From Candidatus Accumulibacter affinis (GTDB taxonomy: Bacteria; Pseudomonadota; Gammaproteobacteria; Burkholderiales; Rhodocyclaceae): DNA of 64,000 bases. Below the pieces are notes generated by a model. It worked only from the letters and a program-made list of their open reading frames with translations, had not been told where the DNA came from and did not search any database. The position numbers were made by a program, and so were the translations under genes. This document shows positions 11,197 to 19,549 of the stretch, piece after piece; the first letter of the stretch is position 1, and each line of letters starts with the position of its first letter. The DNA is taken from assembly GCA_016713625.1 (NCBI GenBank), contig JADJOT010000011.1:310001-374000 (forward strand). Direction: 5' to 3'.

Positions 11197-14100
11197 TCAA
11201 GCGCCCGGCGGATGGCTCGGCGCCGACAGGCTTTCCAGCGATCTGCGGATCGCTTCGGTTTCCCTTGACGGGGTGCTCCCAAGACCCGCCCACAAGGCCT
11301 CGCAGCACCGGCAATAGACGTGCAGCGCCTCGGCTGTCTCGCCTTGCTGGAGCAGGCAGACCATCAGGCGTCGGTAGCCCTTCTCGGCCAGTGGTTCGAT
11401 GTCGATGGCGCGCCGGTAGAGCCGGGCGGCCTTGTTCAACTGCTTTGCGGCTTCGAGGCGGTCGGCAACTTCGGCGAGCAGGTTCACCAACCGGGTTCGC
11501 AAGCGCTCCTGCAGCGAAAGCGCACCGGGACGACATCCCTCGCGGTCGAGGAAGTCGCCCTGGTAAAGGCGCAGGACCTGGTCGAGCTGCGCGAGCAGGC
11601 CGGCGGCATCCGCCTGAGCAGGGTCGCGAAGCGCTGCCTGCAGCCGGCTCATCAAGCGCTCGAAGGACCAGACATCTACCCAGCAGAGCAGCGGGTTGAG
11701 GGTCAGCCGGCCGCTCTCGATGAGCAATGCATCGTCGTGGCCGAGCAGTCGACGCAGCCGCGACAGGCTGGATTCGAAGGCGCCACGGCCGCCCTTGCTT
11801 TCGGCGTCGGGCCAGAGCGCCTCGATCAGGATCGGGATGGCGATCCGGCGTCCGCCCAGGGTGATCAGCGCCTGCAGAAGCTCGACCGGCTTCCCCTGCA
11901 AGCGGCCTCCTGCCTCGGCAACGGTCTCACCGTCGACGACGAGGCTGAAGCGACCGAGAGTGAAGATTTTCACCGGCCAGGGCCAGCCCTCCACCTCGAT
12001 GCCGGGTGACCTGAGGCACCGTTGGCGAATCAGACGCCGCGCATACTCGGGGACGATGCCGTGCGCCAGGGCAAAGGCGCAGAGCCGCGCCATCAGCGCG
12101 GGGCGGAAGCTGTTGTGGTTGAGATAGTCCTGCGCTGCACCGACGGCGAAGGCGCTTTGCAGCGCGCTCGCACAGCGGTCTGCATTGCCTTCGTCGAGGG
12201 CGAAGAGAGCCTCGCACAGGTCGGCCTGAAAACAGAGGATGCCGCTGTGCATCGACTGGCCGATCTGGCGGCCCTGCTCCAGACGAGACCATGCTTCGTT
12301 GGTGCGGTGCACGGCATGCAGGGCCTGCGCCTCGGCGAGGCTTCCCAGCGCGTGTTGCTGCGGTCCGCCGTAGCGGCGAGCAATGGCATTGGCGGCCTCG
12401 ATATGGCTCAAGGCCTGCGCGCCCTCGCCGGCGATCAGGCCGGCCAGGCAGGCGAGGTAGTGATGGTGAGCGATGTCGATCTTGCGCGCGGGATCGAGGC
12501 ACTTTTCCATCTGGGCAAAGGCTGCGCGACCACGAGCGAGGTCGCCGCTGTTCAGCCAGGCGTAGGCCTCCAACGCGCTCAACAGGCAATCCCACACGCG
12601 CACGCCACTCGCGCGCGCCAGCCGGCTGCCGTTCTCGGCGGCGCTCGCCGCCTCGGCGTTCCGACCACGGCTCCACAGGTACATGGACCTGAGTGCGCAG
12701 AGCAAGGTCTCGGCAAGCGGTGTCAGTGCAGTTCCTGGCGGGGGATCGACTGCTTTCATCAGGCGACCGAGTTCGACGCTCCGTCCAACGCCGACCGTGT
12801 AATGAATCTGCAGGTTGCAGGCGAGCAGGATGCGCTGACTGTGGTCGGAACACGCTTCGATCAGGGACAGCAGGCGGTCCGCCCATAGGTGAATCGCCGG
12901 ATCCTGCGGTCGACGAAAGAGCAGTGCGCCGAACAGGCTGGCGGCGAAACGCCCGGCGAGTCGATCGTCGGGAGCGCCGAAGGCAGTGCGCAGCGTGTCG
13001 GCCTCGTCGAGCCAATGATCGAGCTGGCTGAAATCGGCCCATTCGAGGCAGATCAGATCGACGATGGCCGACCAGGCGAGGAAGGATCCGTCGCTGATCC
13101 CGCGTTCCTGGAACAAGCGGTAGGCGCTGTGGAAGCTTGCCCGGGCGGCGGGCGTGTTCAGGGGAACCAGTGCTGCGCCCTGCCAGTAGCCGAGCCAGGG
13201 ATCGCTGGTTACCCGATCTTCCGGGAGGGCGTCGAGCCAGGCCGATAGCGTCCGCTGCCAGCCGCGGTCGACAAGGCAGGCCGCGTGCTCGCTGATCAGA
13301 CGCTGCAGGTCGTCCCAATGGCCGCCCGAGATCAGCACCTGCGCCGCGGCGTCGACCTCGCCACCTTGAGCGAGCAGAGCGGCGGCCTGGCGCATGACGC
13401 GGTCGCGCTCTGCCGCGGGCAGCTCCGACCGCGCACGCAAGCGCAGGAACTGGCGCAGCAAGGGATGAAACTCGTAATGCATCGTTGCGCCCTCGTCATG
13501 CAGCGAGGTGAACAGGTTGTCGCGATGCATGGCTTCGAGAATCCGCGCGGCCTCGGCGCTGTCGCCGAGGATGCCGGCGGTGGTCGGCGTCATGTGCGGC
13601 AGATGGGCGACCTTGAGCAGGAAGCTGCGAATGTCTTCGGACTGGCGGTCAAGGACTTCGGCCGCCAGGTAATCGAACACGGCCGCGTCGCTGGCGACTC
13701 GCCCGCTTGCCGCGGCGGGAGAGTCGGGGTTATCGAGACGCAGGAGCAACTTCAGGCCGGCCGCCCAGCCGCCGGTCACCTGGTGCAGCTCGCGCATCTG
13801 CACGGCGCTGCGACCCCTGACAGTGGGTGCGCCGAGCTGCTGCACGGCCATCGACTCGTCCTCGGTCAACAACAGCTCGTCCGCTCCCAGCACGGCGAGG
13901 TCGCCGTTCGCCAGCAGGCGGGCGAATTCGCCCGGCGGCCGGGTGCGGCTGACAAGGATCAGTCCGATGTGATCCGGCGCCTCGCTGATGGCGGCGAGCA
14001 GGAGCTTGCGGAAAGCCGCCGAGGAGAGGGCCTCCTGGGTGTCGTCGATGACCAGAATCCGTGCGCTACCAATGGCGGCGTAGAAGGCAGCGAAGAAGCG

Positions 14101-14445
14101 GCGAAAGAAAGGCTTTGGATCGGCCGTCTGCTCGGGGCCCAGCGCCGGGAGGTCACTGGCGGTCTGCGGCGCGATCCGCGTCGCGGCGACTTGCAGGTAA
14201 TGGCAACACGCGGCGGGGTCGCTGTCGCCGCTGTCGGCGCGGTACCACAGGCCCTGCAGTTTTCTGGCCTGCAGGTAGCTGGCAACCAGCGTCGTCTTGC
14301 CGGCGCCGGGAACGCCATGGACCCACACCGCGGTATGTTCGAGGCATTCGTCCAGGCGGGCAAAAAGGCGCTCGCGAGGATGCACCGCAGCCAGCCGCGG
14401 GCGGCTCAACTTCGCCAAGCCTGGTGACCTCCCCCTGACCAGCAT
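11197..14445 (-). CDS. STAND-type ATPase transcriptional regulator with C-terminal BTAD domain
   Basis: This 1082-residue protein resembles the MalT/AfsR group. Residues ~20-330 form a STAND NTPase with a Walker A GVPGAGKTTLV at ~43-53 and a Walker B ILVIDDTQEAL at ~160. A long helical TPR-like middle (~350-800) follows. The C-terminus has a winged-helix DNA-binding domain of OmpR/SARP type (~820-910: FTLGRFSLVVDG, ALWPDAESKGGRGAFESSLSR) and a bacterial transcriptional activation domain (~930-1075). There is no LuxR-type HTH. It starts 33 nt after the HlyD gene stop, with an AGGAG site about 10 nt before the ATG, and lies just upstream of the LEPR-XLL gene, so it may control that gene. The inducing ligand is unknown. 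Confidence 0.85.
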   Translation of the reverse strand: MLVRGRSPGLAKLSRPRLAAVHPRERLFARLDECLEHTAVWVHGVPGAGKTTLVASYLQARKLQGLWYRADSGDSDPAACCHYLQVAATRIAPQTASDLPALGPEQTADPKPFFRRFFAAFYAAIGSARILVIDDTQEALSSAAFRKLLLAAISEAPDHIGLILVSRTRPPGEFARLLANGDLAVLGADELLLTEDESMAVQQLGAPTVRGRSAVQMRELHQVTGGWAAGLKLLLRLDNPDSPAAASGRVASDAAVFDYLAAEVLDRQSEDIRSFLLKVAHLPHMTPTTAGILGDSAEAARILEAMHRDNLFTSLHDEGATMHYEFHPLLRQFLRLRARSELPAAERDRVMRQAAALLAQGGEVDAAAQVLISGGHWDDLQRLISEHAACLVDRGWQRTLSAWLDALPEDRVTSDPWLGYWQGAALVPLNTPAARASFHSAYRLFQERGISDGSFLAWSAIVDLICLEWADFSQLDHWLDEADTLRTAFGAPDDRLAGRFAASLFGALLFRRPQDPAIHLWADRLLSLIEACSDHSQRILLACNLQIHYTVGVGRSVELGRLMKAVDPPPGTALTPLAETLLCALRSMYLWSRGRNAEAASAAENGSRLARASGVRVWDCLLSALEAYAWLNSGDLARGRAAFAQMEKCLDPARKIDIAHHHYLACLAGLIAGEGAQALSHIEAANAIARRYGGPQQHALGSLAEAQALHAVHRTNEAWSRLEQGRQIGQSMHSGILCFQADLCEALFALDEGNADRCASALQSAFAVGAAQDYLNHNSFRPALMARLCAFALAHGIVPEYARRLIRQRCLRSPGIEVEGWPWPVKIFTLGRFSLVVDGETVAEAGGRLQGKPVELLQALITLGGRRIAIPILIEALWPDAESKGGRGAFESSLSRLRRLLGHDDALLIESGRLTLNPLLCWVDVWSFERLMSRLQAALRDPAQADAAGLLAQLDQVLRLYQGDFLDREGCRPGALSLQERLRTRLVNLLAEVADRLEAAKQLNKAARLYRRAIDIEPLAEKGYRRLMVCLLQQGETAEALHVYCRCCEALWAGLGSTPSRETEAIRRSLESLSAPSHPPGA

Positions 14446-14478
14446 GCGATTCTCGCTCCTGGGCGACTTACCAAGTGA

Positions 14479-15381
14479 TTACATCGGTTTCCCGGGGATG
14501 GCCGGCAGCGGCCGGCGCTCCTGGCGGGGGGCGCCCGCGGGCGGCGACGCGACGCGACCGCTGACGCCGGCGAAGCTCGCCTTGCACTTGATGCCGCCCG
14601 GCAACTTCATTCCGGGGTTGGCCATCGCCAGGCGAACGCCGAAAGTGCCACTGGCCGCGTCGTGCACCCGGTCGATGACGGCCACCGTCGCCGTGTAGCG
14701 GCCACCGACCGGCGCCTCCGGCAGCACCTCGACGGTCTGCCCAAGCACCAGCTTGCCAAAGGCCTCGATTGGCATCAACACCTCGACATACAGCGTGCCG
14801 ATGTCGGCCAGCCGGAGGATCGGCTTGCGTAGATCGCGGTTATCGGCGAGTTCGCCGGCATTCAGCAGGCGATCGACGACGACGCCATCGACCGGGCTCT
14901 TGATCGTGCGCAGGCGCAACTGCTCGGACAGCCGGCGGTACTCGATTTCTGCCAGGCGACGGTCGTCCCGGGCTTCGGCCAGCTCGGATTCGGCGAGCTT
15001 TTTCTCGGTCAGCGCCTCGTCGCGGTCGTGCAGCGAGATGAACGACTGCCCGGCCAGCTTCTCGCGCCGCTGGTACTTGGCAGTCGAGAATTCGAGCCGG
15101 CTCTCGCCGGTGCGGATCTTGCTTTGCATCGTCGACCGGTAACGCGCCGCCTCGGTCGCCGCACGTTCGACTCCCGAATCCAGCGTCACCAGCACCTGCC
15201 CGGCCTTGACCAGATCGCCGCGGTCGACCCAGATCTTCTCGATCAGCCCTTCGCTCGCCGCGCGCACCTCGACCGTCTTGCTCGGTTCGACGATACAGTC
15301 GAACTCGCCGGCGCCGGCCGCCGCCGACAGCAGCGCCAGCACCGCGTAGCGCACTCCCTTGATCCACTGCCTTGCCATCAT
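14479..15381 (-). CDS. HlyD-family periplasmic adaptor (membrane fusion protein)
   Basis: A 300-residue protein when started at the ATG at 15381; a longer in-frame extension exists but overlaps the upstream gene. The N-terminus is a signal or anchor segment (IKGVRYAVLALLSAAAGA). A lipoyl-like barrel-sandwich half follows (ASEGLIEKIWVDRGDLVKAGQVLVTL), then an alpha-hairpin coiled coil (~75-150), the second half (IKSPVDGVVVDRLLNAGELAD) and a beta-barrel. Such adaptors bridge inner-membrane pumps and outer-membrane channels. The start overlaps the stop of the SecA-like gene (TGATG), implying translational coupling. No matching ABC or RND pump is present in the window, which is unusual for an HlyD protein. 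Confidence 0.87.
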   Translation of the reverse strand: MMARQWIKGVRYAVLALLSAAAGAGEFDCIVEPSKTVEVRAASEGLIEKIWVDRGDLVKAGQVLVTLDSGVERAATEAARYRSTMQSKIRTGESRLEFSTAKYQRREKLAGQSFISLHDRDEALTEKKLAESELAEARDDRRLAEIEYRRLSEQLRLRTIKSPVDGVVVDRLLNAGELADNRDLRKPILRLADIGTLYVEVLMPIEAFGKLVLGQTVEVLPEAPVGGRYTATVAVIDRVHDAASGTFGVRLAMANPGMKLPGGIKCKASFAGVSGRVASPPAGAPRQERRPLPAIPGKPM

Positions 15382-17390
15382 CACTCCCCTCTTCCGGCAA
15401 ACGCCAGAGACTTCTCTACCCGCTTGTCCATTTCCACGGTCTGCCGCCGAATGCGTGAATTCTGCCGTTCTGCTGCGCTCTGGGCGAATTGCCGCAGCCA
15501 GCGTCCCAGTCTGCCCGGCAGCAGCCCATCCGGCGAAACGCGCGCGCGCAGCCAGCCGAGCAGCGCCGAGGCATGCGCGACGAACAGCTCGTCGTCGAGT
15601 GCGACGATCGCTTCGCACGACCCCGGATCACCCTGCCGGCCGGCGCGACCGAAGAGCTGGCGGTCGATGCGGGCCGAGTCATGGTACTCCGAGAGGATCA
15701 CGTGCAGGCCGCCGGCCTGCCGCACCTGCGGGCTGAGCAGAATGTCGGTGCCGCGACCGGCCATGTTGGTGGCCACCGTGATGCGCCCCGGCTGCCCGGC
15801 CTGTGCGATGATCTCGGCTTCGCTCGCATCCTGGCGCGCGTTGAGCACCGCGTGCGGCAGCCCTGCCCTGCGCAGGCACTGACTGGCCTGTTCGGAAGCG
15901 GCGACCGAACGGGTGCCGATCAGCAACGCGCGGCCGCAGGCGTGCATCTCGGCGGCGCGTTCGACCACCGCCGCCCAGCGGCGCTCGCCGTCGAGGAAGG
16001 TCCGCTGCCCGAGATGCTGCCGGATGAGCGGGCGATTCGGCGGTATGCGCAGGACGTCCAGCGCATACACCGAACGCATCTCGGGCGCCACTTCGATCGC
16101 CGTGCCGGTCATCCCGGCCAGGCACAGGTAGCGACGGAAGAAACGCTGATAGGTGATGCGCGAAATCGTGTCGCGCCGTTTGCTCAGGTCGAGCCCCTCC
16201 TTGACCTCGATCATCTGGTGCAGGCCGCGCTCCCACGAGCGATCGGCCATCACCCGGCCGGTGTACTCGTCGACGATCTGCACCTTGTCGTCGGCAAGAA
16301 TGTAATGTCGATCGAGCTGGAACAGGTGCAGGGCCGACAAGCCCTGTTCGACAAGACCCTCGCGCGCGCGCGCAATCGACCACAATCCCGACAGCCCGCG
16401 GGCGAACTCGGCGACCGCGGCACGACCGGCATCGGTCAGTTCGATACTGCGCTCGTGTGCTCGCAGGACGTAATGTTGCGAGCGATCGAGGCTGCCGGCG
16501 AGGGCCAGCGCCTGCTCGTACACAGCGCGCCCATGCGGGTCTTCGACGTCGCTGGCGATGATCAGCGGCGTCCGCGCCTCGTCGATCAGCACGCTGTCCG
16601 CCTCATCGACAATGGCGTAGTACAGTCCGCGCAACAGTGCCGTCGGCAGCGACCGGCTGTGCGGCCCGGCCAGCCAGGTTTCCAGCAGCGCGCGGGCGCC
16701 GGCACCGACGCGCTTCTGGGTGATGCGATCGCGCAGGTAATCGAACGTGAGATCCTTGTTGACACAGTAGGTGACCTGGCAAGCATAGGCCTCGGCGCGC
16801 TCTGCGCCGCCCTCTTCCGGAACGATCAGGCCGACCCGCAAACCAAAGAACTCGTACACCGGGCGAAGATACTCGGCATCGCGCCGCGCCAGGTAGGCGT
16901 TCACCGTAATCACATGCACCGGCACTCCCGCCAGGGCCACCGTCACCGCCGGCAGCACGGCAGTCAGCGTCTTGCCCTCGCCGGTCGGCATTTCGGCCAG
17001 CGTCCCGCAGAGCAGGGCGTAACCGCCCATCAACTGCACCGGGTAGTGGCGCAGGCCGAGCTGGCGCGAGCACACTTCGCGGACCAGCGCGAAGCACGCA
17101 GCGACGGGAACGTCGGCCAGCCCATCGCTCACCAGAGCCCGGCGCACGCCCGCCAGCCGCTGCTGCAGGCCCTCGGCGTCCAGGCCGGCCAGTTCCCCGG
17201 CGAGGGCTTCGACGCGATCGGCAAACCGGCGCAGCGCGCGTACGCGCAGCGGCGAGCCACGCTGCGCCCAGCGGCCGTGCAAGCCAGCAATGAAGCGGTC
17301 GAGGCGACCGTCGTTGAGATCGCGATGTTCGGGGTAGAGACCAGAGGCAAACTCCTCTACCCCCCAGCTCTCGAGCAGCGCCCTAGACAT
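15381..17390 (-). CDS. Short SecA-like preprotein translocase ATPase
   Basis: A 669-residue SecA paralogue. Visible motifs: Walker A region EMPTGEGKTLTAVLP, DEAD-box region VDEADSVLIDEARTPL, MTGTA, TNMAGRGTDI and the motif VI region RIDRQLFGRAGRQGDPGS. Housekeeping SecA is usually 850-950 residues; here the C-terminal helical scaffold is shortened and there is no Cys-rich zinc tail. The ATG at 17390 overlaps the M50 gene by 8 nt; an upstream in-frame start at 17486 would overlap it by about 100 nt and adds an unrelated peptide. Being coupled to M50/HlyD and HlyD genes suggests an accessory translocase for the neighbouring LEPR-XLL protein rather than general secretion (inference). Confidence 0.85.
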   Translation of the reverse strand: MSRALLESWGVEEFASGLYPEHRDLNDGRLDRFIAGLHGRWAQRGSPLRVRALRRFADRVEALAGELAGLDAEGLQQRLAGVRRALVSDGLADVPVAACFALVREVCSRQLGLRHYPVQLMGGYALLCGTLAEMPTGEGKTLTAVLPAVTVALAGVPVHVITVNAYLARRDAEYLRPVYEFFGLRVGLIVPEEGGAERAEAYACQVTYCVNKDLTFDYLRDRITQKRVGAGARALLETWLAGPHSRSLPTALLRGLYYAIVDEADSVLIDEARTPLIIASDVEDPHGRAVYEQALALAGSLDRSQHYVLRAHERSIELTDAGRAAVAEFARGLSGLWSIARAREGLVEQGLSALHLFQLDRHYILADDKVQIVDEYTGRVMADRSWERGLHQMIEVKEGLDLSKRRDTISRITYQRFFRRYLCLAGMTGTAIEVAPEMRSVYALDVLRIPPNRPLIRQHLGQRTFLDGERRWAAVVERAAEMHACGRALLIGTRSVAASEQASQCLRRAGLPHAVLNARQDASEAEIIAQAGQPGRITVATNMAGRGTDILLSPQVRQAGGLHVILSEYHDSARIDRQLFGRAGRQGDPGSCEAIVALDDELFVAHASALLGWLRARVSPDGLLPGRLGRWLRQFAQSAAERQNSRIRRQTVEMDKRVEKSLAFAGRGE

Positions 17391-19530
17391 TGAAGCGCGC
17401 CAGGAAGAGTTGGCGCAAACGACGCCCCCACTGCTCGGCGAGCGGCTCGGGGTGGTGATGGAAACGCACGAAGACGCGCGTGCCAATCTGCACCGGCCCG
17501 ACCTCGGCCGGCAGTTCGAGGTCGAACTGGAACAGCCGCTGCAGCGATTTCAGCCCGTTCGGGTCGCGCGGATCGGTGCCGTGTGGGCCACCGCCGGCGA
17601 GCGACAGCGCCTTGCTCGGCAACTGGTCGTGGCCGCCGGGCACCTCGCGGATCAGCCGCGCCGGCCAGGTCTGCTCGACGCGGTCGGCGATCTTCACTTC
17701 GACCTCGGCACGCCGTTCGCGAACCAGCGCGATGTCGTCCTGGGTCACCACGACGCGCACCAGGCGGGGTGGCCCGGAGAGGATGTAGCCGAGCAGTTCG
17801 CCCTTCTTGACGAAGCGCTCGGGCAAATCCTGGGCGCGCGCCAGCTTGAGCACGCCGGGGACCGCGGCGATCACCAGCAGCGAGTCGAGCTTTTCCTCGG
17901 CACGCGCCAGGGCCACTCTCTCCCGCAGCAGGTCCTCCTGAATGCCGGCTGCCTGCACGCGCTCGGCGAACATCAGCGAGGCATACTGCACCTCGAACCG
18001 GCGCAGCCGCGCCCGGATCTGCTCGACCTCGGCACTGAGCGTTGGCTCGGCGGTGGCCAGCAGCAGATCACCGGCATCGACCGACGCATCCGGCGCAACC
18101 AGCAGCCGCTCGACGAAAGCATCGGCAGCGGCGCGCACTTCGGCGTTCTCGGGAACCCAGACCACCCCTTCGGCGTGCGTGCGCAGCGGCAGCGGCACCC
18201 ACAGCACGCACAGCAGGAACAGCGCCAGCGAACCGAAGGTGACCAGCCGGGCACGCGTACGCGCGCGCTGCAATTCCGGGCTCGACAACACGTACGACAG
18301 ACCTTTGCCGATCGGCAGCACGAACATGGTGATCGCCGCCCAGATCGCCAGGACGACGCCAACAAAGAAGAACTCGCCGGCGATGAACAGGGTGATGGCG
18401 ATCATCACGAAAGTGCGGTAGAGGAATGAGGCGGCACCGTAAAAGACGAACCAGCGTCGCTCGCCGGCGCTCGCCTGCGGCTGTTCGACGCTCTTCAGGC
18501 CGAACAGATAGCGCTTGGCGAGCCACTGCCAGTACTGGTTGGAGCGGTTGCCGAGATTGGGGATCTCGATCAGGTCGGCGAGGACATAGTAGGCGTCGTA
18601 GCGCAGCAACGGGTTACCATTGAACAGCAGCGTCGAGACGCCGGCGACGAGCAGCACGTTGAAGGCGATCGAGTGCACCAGGCCGGGTTCGACGAGCACC
18701 CAGACGAACATCGCGATGCCGGCCAGGAACAGCTCGACCAGCATGCCGGCGGCGCCGACCAGCGCCCGACTCCACTTGCTGCGCAACGCGCCGGCCGCCG
18801 TGGCGTCGACGTAGGGGATCGGCGCCAGGACCAGCAGCATGATCCCCATCTCGTGCACTTCCCCCTCGCCGGCCTTGACCGCATAGGCGTGACCCAGCTC
18901 GTGCAGCGCCTTGATCAGCGGATAGACCAGCCAGAGGAGCAGCAGATTCCTGGTCGCCAGCACCTGATCGCTGAGGTTGGCGGTCAGCTCGTGCCAGTGC
19001 AGTCCGGCCAGCAGCAGCGCCGGCAGCACGACGAGCAGCCAAAGCGCTAGTCCGAGCGGCCGGAACAGGCGCCTGATCAGCGGCCAGGTCCGGTTGAGGA
19101 AGCTGTCCGGGTCCCACAGCGGGATGCGGATCGACATCGGATTGATGAAGCTCTGCCAGAGCTTCTGCCGCTTCTGCTTGCTGCCGCGCTCGGCGAGTTC
19201 CTCGACGTCGGGCGGCAGATCGGCCTGCAGCAGGTCGCCGGCGTGCAGTTGCGCGAGCAGCCGGATCACTTCGTCCTGAGTTGGCGCGTCACTACCGGCG
19301 GCGGCGGCTACCTCGGTCCAGATGGCGTCGATCGTCCGCTGGCCGTCCATCAACTGGATCACCCGGTAGGCCGACGGGCTGAAGCGGTGCAGCTTGCCCG
19401 CCGCGCTGTCGTGCAGGACGTACCACGCCTGGCCGCGAAAACGCTGGCGCTGGATGCGCGCGTGCCGGCGCAACTGCGGCCGCAGCTCGGCGACGCGATA
19501 CCAGGAAGCACTCAGGAAGGGGCCCGCCAT
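17383..19530 (-). CDS. M50-type zinc metallopeptidase / HlyD-like fusion membrane protein
   Basis: A 715-residue protein. Residues ~30-105 resemble a PqqD-like domain (YVLHDSAAGKLHRFSPSAY ... VIRLLAQLHAGDLL). Membrane helices start at ~160. The site-2-protease zinc motif HELGHAY is at 210-216 and the third-ligand region NPLLRYDAYYVLAD at ~306-319. Several more membrane segments follow to ~450, then an HlyD-like periplasmic part with a coiled coil (~490-715). Related M50/HlyD proteins occur in peptide-export clusters, where they may process or hand over substrates. It starts 19 nt after the GAF-HlyD stop and overlaps the SecA-like gene by 8 nt. Confidence 0.85.
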   Translation of the reverse strand: MAGPFLSASWYRVAELRPQLRRHARIQRQRFRGQAWYVLHDSAAGKLHRFSPSAYRVIQLMDGQRTIDAIWTEVAAAAGSDAPTQDEVIRLLAQLHAGDLLQADLPPDVEELAERGSKQKRQKLWQSFINPMSIRIPLWDPDSFLNRTWPLIRRLFRPLGLALWLLVVLPALLLAGLHWHELTANLSDQVLATRNLLLLWLVYPLIKALHELGHAYAVKAGEGEVHEMGIMLLVLAPIPYVDATAAGALRSKWSRALVGAAGMLVELFLAGIAMFVWVLVEPGLVHSIAFNVLLVAGVSTLLFNGNPLLRYDAYYVLADLIEIPNLGNRSNQYWQWLAKRYLFGLKSVEQPQASAGERRWFVFYGAASFLYRTFVMIAITLFIAGEFFFVGVVLAIWAAITMFVLPIGKGLSYVLSSPELQRARTRARLVTFGSLALFLLCVLWVPLPLRTHAEGVVWVPENAEVRAAADAFVERLLVAPDASVDAGDLLLATAEPTLSAEVEQIRARLRRFEVQYASLMFAERVQAAGIQEDLLRERVALARAEEKLDSLLVIAAVPGVLKLARAQDLPERFVKKGELLGYILSGPPRLVRVVVTQDDIALVRERRAEVEVKIADRVEQTWPARLIREVPGGHDQLPSKALSLAGGGPHGTDPRDPNGLKSLQRLFQFDLELPAEVGPVQIGTRVFVRFHHHPEPLAEQWGRRLRQLFLARFNV

Positions 19531-19549
19531 GGCGCAGTCCAGCCTCGGC

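Noticed and set aside
11927..13318. 463-codon minus-strand frame within the regulator gene
   Set aside because: Alternative frame of the STAND-BTAD gene, Arg/Pro-rich, no motifs.
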